Assembly: GCA_022827195.1 (NCBI GenBank)
Contig: JAJDTL010000014.1
Location: forward strand, 78,881 to 142,880
Length of the DNA: 64,000 nt
Source of the DNA: Caldilineaceae bacterium
GTDB taxonomy: Bacteria > Chloroflexota > Anaerolineae > Caldilineales > Caldilineaceae
Reading direction: 5' to 3'
Position 1 is the first letter of the stretch, and the number at the start of each line of letters is the position of its first letter. The notes beneath the pieces were generated by a model. That model saw only the letters and a program-made list of their open reading frames with translations. It had not been told where the DNA came from and searched no databases. Shown in pieces: positions 54,158 to 63,336 of this stretch. The translations under genes were made by a program, and so were the position numbers.

Positions 54158-55180
54158 TCAAGCGCCGCTTGGGCGCGCCGGCAAAAGCGTCAGGAAGGTG
54201 ACGTGGGGCGGCGAACCCAAGCGAATCGGGATGCTCTCTCCCAAACCGCGATGAACGTATACGTGGGTCTTCCCGTGTCGCCAGTGGCCGGAAGCCTCGC
54301 TGCGGGTCAGCTGCTCCGTCTGCGTGTATACGGGGCCGAGCAGCGGTAGTACGATCTGCCCGCCATGCGTGTGCCCGGCCAGGATAAGATCGGCCTGACC
54401 GGCGGCAGGCGCGGCGATGATGTCCGGGTTGTGCGATAGCAGGATAGTCGGCGCGTCGGGCCGAACATCTTGAAGTCCACCTTGTAGGTCGGGTTCTCCC
54501 TGGAGCAAGTCCTCGATGCCGACGACATAAGCGTCCGTTCCCTCCAGCCGCACGGCCCGATTGTCCAGGAACCGAACGCCCCGCCCCTCCAACGCGCGGC
54601 GCAGACCGGCGATGTCGTTGACCCCGCTCGGTTCGCCGTCGAAACGGTTGTTGAGCAGATAGCGCGCGAATTGTAAGAGGCTTCCTAAGCGCGCCCTGCG
54701 AGCGAGCGCCCGTTTGCCTGTAGCGCCGTCGCAGCACTTTCCTCCGCGCGCCCAGAAGGTCCGCCACGAGTAGTGAAGCGCCCTTCTCATCTCGTAGACA
54801 ACATGGTCGTGGTTTCCGGTAACGGCAAACGCACCAATCCGCGGCCTTGGGATGCTGTCGAAAAGCGCCAGGACGTTTTCCAGGCCCTCGTCGTTGTGCA
54901 GGAAGTCCCCTGTATGAATGAGCAGGTCGAACTGCGCGTCGGCAGTCGCGCGGCGGACCTGTTCGATCTTTGCGCGTTCCCGGCGATCAGCCCCGCGAAA
55001 GTGGGTATCGGAAATATGGAGAATGCGCAGTCCCTCGTCGGGCAAGCCGCGCCGATCGCGCATGAGCCGCACAGTCAGCCGCTCCGCGCGTACGTCGAAT
55101 GGTTCATACAGCAGCGCATAGCCGCCAAGAGCCGCGCCGGCCCCCGCAACCGCGCCAAACCCTACCAGCCAGGGCGCCAT
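54158..55180 (-). CDS. Calcineurin-like metallophosphoesterase (YkuE type), membrane-anchored
   Basis: 340 residues from the ATG at 55180 preceded by GAAGGGG. A hydrophobic N-terminus (WLVGFGAVAGAGAALGGYAL) anchors the protein. Metal motifs are all present: ILHISDTHFRG, LLIHTGDFLHND, FAVTGNHDHVVY and LILAGHTHGGQIVLP. Between the third and fourth motifs there is an Arg-rich stretch (GKRALARRARLG) that looks like a family insertion. Substrates of YkuE-type enzymes are uncertain; UDP-sugar or lipid diphosphates are possible. It converges with the RodZ-like gene. Confidence 0.9.
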   Translation of the reverse strand: MAPWLVGFGAVAGAGAALGGYALLYEPFDVRAERLTVRLMRDRRGLPDEGLRILHISDTHFRGADRRERAKIEQVRRATADAQFDLLIHTGDFLHNDEGLENVLALFDSIPRPRIGAFAVTGNHDHVVYEMRRALHYSWRTFWARGGKCCDGATGKRALARRARLGSLLQFARYLLNNRFDGEPSGVNDIAGLRRALEGRGVRFLDNRAVRLEGTDAYVVGIEDLLQGEPDLQGGLQDVRPDAPTILLSHNPDIIAAPAAGQADLILAGHTHGGQIVLPLLGPVYTQTEQLTRSEASGHWRHGKTHVYVHRGLGESIPIRLGSPPHVTFLTLLPARPSGA

Positions 55181-55479
55181 ACCCCTTCCCACAGCGGTGC
55201 GCCCGTTGTCTCCTCTTCCGGCCACCTCGTCCCTCTCTCGTCTGCTGACCTTTATGGTGAATACATCTCTTGGGGCATCCTGCGCGAAGGGACAATCGTA
55301 CCGGAGCAGCTGTCCGTTGGCAAGCTGACCGAGGTCCAAGCAATCTGTCTGGCCCGGTCGCGGCGCGGCTTCAGAAACCGTTTCCGGCTTCTCCAAAAGA
55401 CTGCGACCCTCCATTGCCATCGCATGATATGATATTCGGGTGTCTCCATCTCTGTGCTTCGCGCTATTGGGAGAACTCT

Positions 55480-57243
55480 ATGCGCTCTCACGATGAAGGC
55501 GGCGTGCCCAAAGAGTCGTTCGGCCTTCTCAAAGAGGAACTGAGAAAGCAGATCCCGCGGATTGGGCTGCTTATCTTGGTGGCCGTTCTGGGCACCGGGG
55601 TTGGGTTGATTCAGCCTCTGCTCTTCAAGTCGCTGATCGACACCGCCATCCCAGACTCAGACCTGGGCCTGATCGGTCTGCTTCTGGTAGGGATGGTGAT
55701 TGTTCCCGTACTGGGCGCAGGCCTAAACTCGGTCAACCATTATCTGCGCGCCTTCGTCGGCGAAGCCGTCGCGCAACGGTTGCGCCGGGAGCTGTTCAAT
55801 CATCTGCTATCAGTTCGGCTTGCTGAGCTGGAGAAGTTCAGGACGGGCGAACTCATCAACCGGCTGACCCGCAGCTGCGGCATGATCGGCGAGGTCTACG
55901 TCGCAGACCACTTGTTGCCGGTGCTGCTGAACACCATCCTGCTGGTGGGTACGCTGACGGCGATGATCGCGCTCAGTTGGCGTCTTGCACTCCTGGCCCT
56001 GCTCGCATTTCCCTTTTCCTTCCTCCTGACGAGGAAGACGCGGGGCCATGCCGAGAGTCTGTACGATGAGTTCTCCACCACGTTGGAGGCCGGCCGCAGC
56101 TATCTGCACGAGGTCTGGCCCGGTCTGCGCACAGTTCGCGCGTTCAACGCCGAAGGTCATGAGAGGAAGCGCTGGCAGAGCTGGATCGAGCGGCATTGGC
56201 ACATCAAAGCCAGGGTAACGACCTTTCATGAGCTGATACGCACGCTCCTGCCGGAGTTCATCAACTACGCGGCGGCGGGCCTGGCCTTCGGTTACGGGGC
56301 CTTCGAGATTATTCAGGGCAGGTTGACCGTTGGCAGCCTGGTGGCATTCGTCGCCTACCTGCCACGCTCCTACGCAGTTCTGCAGGCCTTGCTTGGAACC
56401 CAAGTCAACCTGCAGGAGGCCAGAGTAAACGCCAAAAGGGTTGACGCTCTGTTGGGCCTCGAACGCATTCCGTCCGGCCATAAGAACCTGTCCGCTCCTT
56501 CTTCGAAGGGGGCGGCGCTGGCCTTCCAAAACGTCTCTTTCGACTATGGGCGCGGGGACTTCGGCGTGCAGGAACTTACCTTCTGCGTCGAGCCGGGTGA
56601 GTTCATCGCCGTTGTCGGCCCCAGCGGCGGCGGCAAGTCCACCATCATCGATCTGATCATGGGCTTTTACGCACCCCGGTCCGGCACGATCACTTTCGAC
56701 GGAATCGATCAGCGAAACCTGTCGCTCGCATCATTGAGGAGTCAGATTGGCTTTGTGCCGCAGGACACATTCCTGTGGAACGACACTGTTTCCGCGAACA
56801 TCCTCTACCCGGGGCGCAGCGACGATGGAGGCAGGATCCGGCAGGCTGCCGGCGCAGCGCAGATCGATGAGTTCATTTTGGGACTGCCCGATGGGTACGA
56901 GACGCTCGTGGGAGAGCGGGGCATGACGCTTTCCGGCGGAGAGCGGCAGCGTTTCGCCATTGCGCGGGCATTGTTGCGGCAGCCCAGGCTCCTTCTGCTG
57001 GATGAAGCCACCGCTGCTCTCGATGCCCTGACCGAGCAGAAGGTGCGCGCGGCTATCGATGTCGCCCGCCAGGGGCGGACGGCCATCGTCGTGGCCCACC
57101 GGCTCGTCACAATCCTGCAAGCCGACCGCATACTGGTGATCGACGAGGGCCGGCTCGTCGAGATGGGCACACGTCAGTCGCTGCTGGCCAGTCGAGGTCT
57201 CTTCTTTGACCTGTACCAGGCACAATCTTTCGATCTTCCCTAG
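55480..57243 (+). CDS. ABC exporter, fused permease-ATPase
   Basis: 587 residues, ATG after TTGGGAG. The N-terminal half is a six-helix ABC_membrane domain; the C-terminal half has Walker A GPSGGGKSTIIDLI, Q-loop FVPQDTFLWNDTV, signature LSGGERQRFAIARALL, Walker B LLLLDEATAALD and H-loop VVAHRLV. One half-transporter of this kind works as a homodimer or heterodimer and exports lipids, peptides or drugs. No partner gene is adjacent, so a homodimer is likely. Confidence 0.93.
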   Translation: MRSHDEGGVPKESFGLLKEELRKQIPRIGLLILVAVLGTGVGLIQPLLFKSLIDTAIPDSDLGLIGLLLVGMVIVPVLGAGLNSVNHYLRAFVGEAVAQRLRRELFNHLLSVRLAELEKFRTGELINRLTRSCGMIGEVYVADHLLPVLLNTILLVGTLTAMIALSWRLALLALLAFPFSFLLTRKTRGHAESLYDEFSTTLEAGRSYLHEVWPGLRTVRAFNAEGHERKRWQSWIERHWHIKARVTTFHELIRTLLPEFINYAAAGLAFGYGAFEIIQGRLTVGSLVAFVAYLPRSYAVLQALLGTQVNLQEARVNAKRVDALLGLERIPSGHKNLSAPSSKGAALAFQNVSFDYGRGDFGVQELTFCVEPGEFIAVVGPSGGGKSTIIDLIMGFYAPRSGTITFDGIDQRNLSLASLRSQIGFVPQDTFLWNDTVSANILYPGRSDDGGRIRQAAGAAQIDEFILGLPDGYETLVGERGMTLSGGERQRFAIARALLRQPRLLLLDEATAALDALTEQKVRAAIDVARQGRTAIVVAHRLVTILQADRILVIDEGRLVEMGTRQSLLASRGLFFDLYQAQSFDLP

Positions 57244-57256
57244 ATCGCGCTATAAT
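57228..57256 (+). promoter_or_regulatory. Promoter-like sequence for transketolase
   Basis: A perfect -10 box TATAAT (57251-57256) sits 17 bases after TTTCGA (57228-57233). The -35 match is weak. Transketolase starts at 57330. Confidence 0.5.
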
Positions 57257-57329
57257 CAGTGCCCATGGCATTTGATCGTGCCCGCAACCACTGGAAACTC
57301 CTACGACGATAACGCTAAGGAACCTGCGC

Positions 57330-59381
57330 ATGTCAGTTGTTACCGCCGCGCCATTCGACAGTCCTACCCTCGACCCGGAACTGGAAGAAAATGTGGTCAA
57401 TACGATTCGAATGCTGGCATTGGACGCTGTGCAGGCCGCAAATTCGGGCCACGCCGGCCTGCCGATGGGCATGGCCACGGCCGCGCTGACGCTCTGGCGG
57501 CGCCATCTCCGCTACAGTCCGACAAATCCCGAATGGGCGAACCGCGATCGTTTTATCCTCAGCGCCGGCCACGGCTCGATGCTGCTCTACGCTCTGCTCA
57601 ATTTGACCGGGTACGATCTGCCCCTGCAGCAGTTGAAAAACTTTCGCCAGTGGGGCAGCCAGACACCCGGCCACCCGGAGTACGGCCACGCGCCCGGAGT
57701 CGAGACGACGACTGGTCCGCTGGGACAGGGGTTTGCTAACGGCGTGGGAATGGCCATTGCCGAGCAGTGGCTGGCGGCCAACTACAACCGGCCTGGATTT
57801 GACGTCGTGTCGCACCACGTCTTTGCCATTGTCAGCGACGGCGACCTGATGGAAGGCGTCGCGCAGGAAGCGGCCAGTCTGGCCGGGCATCTCCGCCTTG
57901 GCAAGCTCATCTATCTCTACGACGATAACCGTGTAACCATCGACGGCTACACCGATCTGGCCTTCACCGAGGACCAGTACCGGCGATTCGAGGCCTACGG
58001 CTGGCACGTTCAGAAGGTGGATGGGATGGACAGCGCGGCGGTTGACGCCGCCATCGGTGCGGCCAAACAGGACCCCCGTCCCAGCCTCATCGGTTGCACG
58101 ACCATCATCGGTTTCGGCGCACCCAAACAGGGCGAGCCGGACATGCACAGCGACCCGTTGCCGGCTGAGGAAGTTGCCCAAACCAAGGCCAGCCTTGAAT
58201 GGCCGCAGGACCCGACTTTCTACCTGCCGCCTGAGGTGAGCGCCTTCTGTCTGCAGGCTGTCGACAGAGGCAAGCGACTGGAAGGAGACGATTGTGACTT
58301 GTGGGAGGCCTACGCCGCGGCACATCCCGAGCCTGCCGCGGAACTCGCTGGGCTGCTGCGGGGCGAGCTTCCGGACGGCTGGGAAGAGGCACTGCCCGTC
58401 TTCGAGGGGGGCGGCAGCCAGGCCACGCGCAACGCCAGCGGCGATACGCTGAACGCTCTGGCGCCGGTCATCCCCAACCTCATCGGCGGCAGCGCCGACT
58501 TGGCGCCAAGCAACAAGACGATTATCAGCGGCAGCCCGGACTTCCAGCCTGACTCCTACAGCGGCCGCAACTTCCGATTCGGTGTGCGCGAACACGGCAT
58601 GGGCGCCGTTCTGAGCGGGATGGCCCTGCACGGCGGCGTCATTCCCTACGGCGGCACATTCCTGGTCTTCAGCGACTATATGCGGGCCAGCGTGCGCCTT
58701 GCCGCGTTGATGGGGGTGCCCGTTATCTACATCTTTACCCACGACAGCATTGGGGTAGGAGAAGACGGCCCCACCCATCAGCCGGTCGAACACGTGGCCG
58801 CGCTGCGCGCCATCCCCAATCTGACCGTAATTCGTCCCGCCGATGCCAACGAAGTGACACAGGCCTGGAAGTCAGCGCTGGAGAACCGGGGCGGGCCTAC
58901 CGCGTTGATCCTTTCGCGGCAAAACCTGCCGGTCTTCGATCGTACCGCTGTTCAAATCGGAGCTGCCGACCATGCGGCGAAGGGCGGGTACGTCTTTTTC
59001 GACGGTGCGACCAATCCGGAGTCGCCGGCGCTGGTCTTCATCTCGAGTGGCAGCGAACTGGAGCTTGCCTACGCGGCGGCGCAGCAACTGGCCGAGAGCG
59101 GTGCGGCGGTACGGGTCGTCAGCCTTCCAAGCTGGGAGCTGTTCGCCGCGCAGTCGGCAGAATATCAGCGGGAGGTTCTGCCTCCCGACGCGCTGAAAGT
59201 GTCGGTTGAAGCAGGCGTTGTGCAGGGCTGGGAACGCTGGGTCGGCAATGATCCGGCCCGCGGCGCAGCGATCGGCCTTGACCGCTTCGGAGCCAGCGCG
59301 CCTCAACAGGATGTCTACGCCAATCTCGGCCTGACCGTCGAGGCTGTGGTCAGAGCGGCGCAAGCGCTCCTGGAGACATAA
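57330..59381 (+). CDS. tkt: Transketolase
   Basis: 683 residues. The thiamine-diphosphate fold starts with [21 protein letters not shown] and [18 protein letters not shown], the cofactor motif [20 protein letters not shown] ends in YDDN, and the pyrimidine domain has [21 protein letters not shown] and [20 protein letters not shown]. It transfers two-carbon units in the pentose phosphate pathway and supplies sugar phosphates for the many sugar routes encoded nearby. Confidence 0.95.
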   Translation: MSVVTAAPFDSPTLDPELEENVVNTIRMLALDAVQAANSGHAGLPMGMATAALTLWRRHLRYSPTNPEWANRDRFILSAGHGSMLLYALLNLTGYDLPLQQLKNFRQWGSQTPGHPEYGHAPGVETTTGPLGQGFANGVGMAIAEQWLAANYNRPGFDVVSHHVFAIVSDGDLMEGVAQEAASLAGHLRLGKLIYLYDDNRVTIDGYTDLAFTEDQYRRFEAYGWHVQKVDGMDSAAVDAAIGAAKQDPRPSLIGCTTIIGFGAPKQGEPDMHSDPLPAEEVAQTKASLEWPQDPTFYLPPEVSAFCLQAVDRGKRLEGDDCDLWEAYAAAHPEPAAELAGLLRGELPDGWEEALPVFEGGGSQATRNASGDTLNALAPVIPNLIGGSADLAPSNKTIISGSPDFQPDSYSGRNFRFGVREHGMGAVLSGMALHGGVIPYGGTFLVFSDYMRASVRLAALMGVPVIYIFTHDSIGVGEDGPTHQPVEHVAALRAIPNLTVIRPADANEVTQAWKSALENRGGPTALILSRQNLPVFDRTAVQIGAADHAAKGGYVFFDGATNPESPALVFISSGSELELAYAAAQQLAESGAAVRVVSLPSWELFAAQSAEYQREVLPPDALKVSVEAGVVQGWERWVGNDPARGAAIGLDRFGASAPQQDVYANLGLTVEAVVRAAQALLET

Positions 59382-59387
59382 GCGACT

Positions 59388-59879
59388 GTGCCTGCCAGAG
59401 CCGTGGTCGCGGTCTTGCAGCAAACGAGACGGCATCACGCCATTGAGCACGCCACGATTCATCTGCTGGCAGCCCGATACCCGCGCGTGACTTTGGGCGG
59501 TTTGAGCGACCCATGGGGTTTCACGCTTTTCGGGCGAGTTTCCCGCGAATCGGTGGAAGACGCAGTTTGCGAAGCCCTGCTGCGTCTCAAGGCAGGTGAA
59601 GAGGAGATGGCCTTCCATCCCAACTGCGGCACCAGCCTTACGACGAGAATACTGCTGGCCACGGCGGCAGCCATCATCGGCAGCGCAGGAAGCCGCCGCA
59701 CGCTGTTTGAGAAGGTCACCTTGACGACCGGGCTGGTGACGCTCGGGCTCCTCATCGCGGGCCCGCTGGGGATGCGGCTTCAGCGCCTCACGACCTCCGC
59801 CGCCGTAGACTGTCTCGGGTTGGCTGACATTGTGCCGGTCGGGGAGGCGCATCGCGTCACCTTCAGCAGCAGCAACTAA
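59388..59879 (+). CDS. DUF6391-type membrane protein
   Basis: 163 residues, GTG start 6 bases after the transketolase stop. The N-terminal motif TRRHHAIEHATIHLLA is characteristic of the DUF6391 family. A hydrophobic stretch from ILLATAAAIIGSAG and a second span from TTGLVTLGLLIAGPLGMRL predict one or two membrane passages. Function unknown. It is packed between transketolase and the DNA polymerase delta subunit and probably cotranscribed. Confidence 0.8.
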   Translation: MPARAVVAVLQQTRRHHAIEHATIHLLAARYPRVTLGGLSDPWGFTLFGRVSRESVEDAVCEALLRLKAGEEEMAFHPNCGTSLTTRILLATAAAIIGSAGSRRTLFEKVTLTTGLVTLGLLIAGPLGMRLQRLTTSAAVDCLGLADIVPVGEAHRVTFSSSN

Positions 59880-59892
59880 CCACCAGCCGCTG

Positions 59893-60921
59893 ATGCTATA
59901 TCTGTTCCTCGCCCCTGATGAGTACCTCTTGGGTCAGCGCCTTGGCCAGCTGAAGCAGGCATTGGGTGATGCCGAGATGGCATCGCTCAACCTGACCGAG
60001 CTTGACGGCGCCCGCGTGACAGCAGCCGACATAATCTATCATCTTGGCGCAATGCCCTTTCTGGCAGCGCGCAGGCTGATTATTGCACGCGGCTACCTGG
60101 CCAATCTGGAGTCCCGCCTCGGCACGGCCAAGTCGCCCAACAGGGCCGCGCAGGACGAGGCGCGCCAGGTTCTTACCTGTCTCGCCGATCAGCCGGCGGG
60201 GAATGACCTGGTCTTCGTCGAAGAGAAGCTGGACAAACGCCGGGCCCTGTGGAGGGGAATGGACGGCACCGCAGGTATCGAGCAGTTGAGCCGGGACGGG
60301 CTGCTGGCGGTCGAAGACATTGCCACGCCTGACGCCCGCCAGTTGCCCGGCTGGATTGCTAAAACGGCCCGGCAGGAAGGGATCGCGATCGAGGGGAGAG
60401 CAGTGCAGATGCTGGCGGCATATGTCGGGCCGGACCTGCGCTGCCTGCGCATGGAAATCGAAAAACTTCGCACCTATGCGGCCGGTCGCAGTATCACCGC
60501 CGCCGACGTGCAGCTCTTGGTAAGCGATTCAGGCGAAGCGCTCATCTGGGATCTGACCGATGCCATCGGTCTGCGCGATGGGCGCAAAGCTATGCGGGCG
60601 CTGTCCACGTTACGGCGCAACGACGCCAATCCGTTCTATCTGCTGACGATGATCACGCGCCAGTACCGGATAATGATAAAGGTGAAGGATGAGACCGCGC
60701 GCATGTCGGGCAATGAGTTTGACGTTGCCGGACGCGTTGGCGAGAGTCCATTTCCTGTCAAAAAGGCGATGGCACAGAGCCGCAACTATTCGCTCGTTCA
60801 GCTGGAAGCGATCATGGACCGGTTGCTGACGGCCGATGTCGGCATGAAGACCGGCGCAGACCCCGCTACCGAACTGGACATTCTGGTGGCGGAACTGACA
60901 AGACCCCGCAAAAGGAACTGA
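59893..60921 (+). CDS. holA: DNA polymerase III subunit delta
   Basis: 342 residues from the ATG at 59893 (MLYLFLAPDEYLLGQRL). The motif order fits the delta clamp-loader fold: a Walker-A-less first domain (residues of about 1-140) with FLAARRLIIARGYL, the segment QLPGWIAKTARQEGIAI and a C-terminal domain with RRNDANPFYLLTMITRQYR. HolA opens the beta clamp for loading. Neighbouring genes are unrelated, as is usual for holA. Confidence 0.88.
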   Translation: MLYLFLAPDEYLLGQRLGQLKQALGDAEMASLNLTELDGARVTAADIIYHLGAMPFLAARRLIIARGYLANLESRLGTAKSPNRAAQDEARQVLTCLADQPAGNDLVFVEEKLDKRRALWRGMDGTAGIEQLSRDGLLAVEDIATPDARQLPGWIAKTARQEGIAIEGRAVQMLAAYVGPDLRCLRMEIEKLRTYAAGRSITAADVQLLVSDSGEALIWDLTDAIGLRDGRKAMRALSTLRRNDANPFYLLTMITRQYRIMIKVKDETARMSGNEFDVAGRVGESPFPVKKAMAQSRNYSLVQLEAIMDRLLTADVGMKTGADPATELDILVAELTRPRKRN

Positions 60922-60928
60922 ACGCCCG

Positions 60929-62272
60929 ATGAGAAAAGAACGAAGGCAACCTGACCATTCACTCGCCAAGGCCCTCCATGCCGATGCCAACGGGCAGACG
61001 ACAATTGGCCCTGAGACAGTCCATCGGGTGCAGAGTGCAAATGGGATCACCGTCCTCGTGCGGCCTAACCCATCGGCGCCCGTTGCCGTGCTCGAGGGGT
61101 GCCTGCGGGCCGGCAGCGTCGATGAAGTCGCGCAGAAGGCCGGGCTGGCATCGTTTACCGCCTCGCTTGTGAGCCGGGGCAGTGCCCATTACGACTTCGA
61201 CCGCTATAACGAGGCGGTCGAGTCGGTCGGCGCCAGCGTCAGCGTGTCCGGCGGCTCGCACGTGACCAGCTTCGGCAGTGAAAGTCTCGTCGAGGACTTT
61301 CCGCTGATCGTAGAAATCCTGGCCGATGTCCTGCGCCGGCCCACCTTTCCGCCTGAGCATGTCGAACGCGTACGCGGTCAGTGGCTCGTTCGTTTGCAGG
61401 AACGCGAGCAGAGCACGCGCAGCGTTTCCTACCGCCGCTTCAACAAGATGATCTACGGCGATCACCCCTACGGCCTCCCAACCTCCGGCTATATCGAGAC
61501 GATTGAGGAGATCAGCCGAGACGATGTGGTCGATTTTCACCGCAAGAAATACCAGCCGAATCAGGCGATCGTCGTGGTCAGCGGCGATGTTGAACCCCAG
61601 GATGTGGTGGCACTGCTGGACTGCCACTTCGGTGATTGGGAAGTCGGAGAGATGCCGCCCGCGCCGGCCTCCAGCATACCTCCGGTGGCGCGTGTAGACG
61701 GCATCAAACGCAAAGATGTCGCCATGCCCGGCAAAGTCCAGACCGACGTCGTAATCGGCTGCCTCGCCGTCGCCCGCAGCGATCCGGACTACTATGCCGT
61801 ACAGGTCGCCAACAACATCATGGGCCAGTTCGGGATGATGGGCCGGCTGGGTGAAAACGTACGAGAGCGTCAGGGCCTGGCCTACTACAGCTACAGCGCG
61901 GTCGACGCCGACATCGGAGTAGGTCCCTGGGTGGCGTTCGCCGGCGTGAATCCGCAAAACGTCGATCAGGCCATCGATAGCATCCTGCAAGAATTCGAGC
62001 GCATGGGGCGGGAGCCGGTCAGCGACGAAGAGCTCGCAGACAGCATCGCCAACATGACCGGCACGCTCCCCCTGCGATTGGAAACCAACGACGGAGTGGC
62101 ATCAATCCTGCTGAATATGGAATGGTACGGCCTTGGACTGGACTATTTGCAGACCTATCGCGAGCGGATTCGCGCGATTGCCAAAGAGGATGTACAGCGG
62201 GTCGCCGCAGAATACCTGCGCGCTGACGCCTACACGCTTGTCACCGCCGGGCCGGGCAATAACGGGAGCTGA
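60929..62272 (+). CDS. M16-family zinc-protease-like protein lacking the catalytic HxxEH motif
   Basis: 447 residues with the M16B two-domain fold: an N-terminal peptidase domain and a C-terminal domain with RQGLAYYSYSAVDADIG, the substrate Arg-Tyr region. Where active subunits have HxxEH, this protein has GLASFTASLVSRG, so the metal site is lost. In PqqL/MPP-type pairs one subunit is active and the other is like this. No active partner is in the window, so it must be encoded elsewhere or this protein has another role. It is 6 bases upstream of the ABC ATPase gene. Confidence 0.88.
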   Translation: MRKERRQPDHSLAKALHADANGQTTIGPETVHRVQSANGITVLVRPNPSAPVAVLEGCLRAGSVDEVAQKAGLASFTASLVSRGSAHYDFDRYNEAVESVGASVSVSGGSHVTSFGSESLVEDFPLIVEILADVLRRPTFPPEHVERVRGQWLVRLQEREQSTRSVSYRRFNKMIYGDHPYGLPTSGYIETIEEISRDDVVDFHRKKYQPNQAIVVVSGDVEPQDVVALLDCHFGDWEVGEMPPAPASSIPPVARVDGIKRKDVAMPGKVQTDVVIGCLAVARSDPDYYAVQVANNIMGQFGMMGRLGENVRERQGLAYYSYSAVDADIGVGPWVAFAGVNPQNVDQAIDSILQEFERMGREPVSDEELADSIANMTGTLPLRLETNDGVASILLNMEWYGLGLDYLQTYRERIRAIAKEDVQRVAAEYLRADAYTLVTAGPGNNGS

Positions 62273-62278
62273 GCCCTC

Positions 62279-63286
62279 GTGACGCAAGATAACGCGGTTA
62301 TTCAAATTGAGGATTTGAGCAAGGTCTATACCGTAACGGAGCGGGAGGCGGGTCTGGCCGCGGCGTTGCGCAGCCTCGTAAATCGCAAGACGCGTGATGT
62401 TCGAGCAGTGGACAAGATCTCTTTTTCGGTCGACGAAGGCGAGATCGTCGGCTTTCTCGGTCCAAATGGCGCTGGCAAGACGACGACTTTGAAGATGCTC
62501 GCCGGCCTGCTCCATCCAACCGACGGCCTCGCGACCGTACTCGATTATCGCCCTTGGGAGCGCAACCGCGACTATCTGCGCCGAATGACGCTGGTGATGG
62601 GCCAGCGCAATCAGCTGGTGTGGGATATTCCGGTCATCGACACTTTCGAGCTTAACCGTGCGGTCTACCGCATTCCCGAAGCGGACTACAAGCGCACTGT
62701 CGACGAGCTGACGGATCTGCTGGAGCTGACGCCGCTGCTGCGAAAGCCCACCCGCAATCTTTCGCTGGGCGAACGGATGAAATGCGAGATCGCGGCCGCG
62801 CTGCTGCACCGCCCGTGGGTCCTGTTCTTGGACGAGCCGACGATTGGGCTGGATGTGACGATGCAACGCCGCATACGCCAGTTTATCGCCGAATACAACC
62901 AGCGCACCGGCGCCACGGTACTGCTGACCAGTCACTATATGGCGGACGTAGAGGCGTTGTGCAAGCGGGTCATCGTTATCCATCACGGTAAACTGCTCTT
63001 CGACGGCGAGCTGAGCGGTTTGGCCGATCGATTTGCGCCCTTCAAGACCGTCGAGGTGGAACTGCAAAACGGCGCCGGAGGCAGGCCGCTGGATGAGTAC
63101 GGCGAGGTCCTCGTCCGCAGTCCCGGCCGCGTCACGCTGCGCGTGCCCAAAGTCGAGACTGCCTCCGTGACCGGGCGGATCCTGACCGATTTGGATGTGG
63201 CCGACCTGACGGTGCAGGACCCGCCGATCGAGGATGTGATCGAGCAGGTCTTCAGCCAGGAAGCGATAGAAAACGAGGAAGGATAA
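62279..63286 (+). CDS. ABC-2-type transporter ATP-binding protein
   Basis: 335 residues, GTG start 6 bases after the M16 stop. Walker A GPNGAGKTTTLKMLAGLL, signature NLSLGERMKCEIAAALL and Walker B LFLDEPTIGLDVTMQRR, followed by a C-terminal domain of about 100 residues as in the ABC-2 exporter ATPases. The usual next gene would be an ABC-2 permease; here an IS66-type element begins about 50 bases downstream, so the permease is displaced or lost. Confidence 0.92.
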   Translation: MTQDNAVIQIEDLSKVYTVTEREAGLAAALRSLVNRKTRDVRAVDKISFSVDEGEIVGFLGPNGAGKTTTLKMLAGLLHPTDGLATVLDYRPWERNRDYLRRMTLVMGQRNQLVWDIPVIDTFELNRAVYRIPEADYKRTVDELTDLLELTPLLRKPTRNLSLGERMKCEIAAALLHRPWVLFLDEPTIGLDVTMQRRIRQFIAEYNQRTGATVLLTSHYMADVEALCKRVIVIHHGKLLFDGELSGLADRFAPFKTVEVELQNGAGGRPLDEYGEVLVRSPGRVTLRVPKVETASVTGRILTDLDVADLTVQDPPIEDVIEQVFSQEAIENEEG

Positions 63287-63336
63287 GGGGCGAGAGCATC
63301 CCCGCCCTTTGTCACCCCTCACTCTTTACATGACTG

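Noticed and set aside
55181..55420. A longer N-terminus for the metallophosphoesterase
   Set aside because: The extra 80 residues are low complexity with no export signal, while the ATG at 55180 is preceded by a ribosome-binding site and starts directly before the membrane anchor.
63290..63312. A short GGGCG/CGCCC inverted repeat after the ABC-2 ATPase gene
   Set aside because: Only five base pairs with a ten-base loop and no clear T-run, so a terminator could not be supported.
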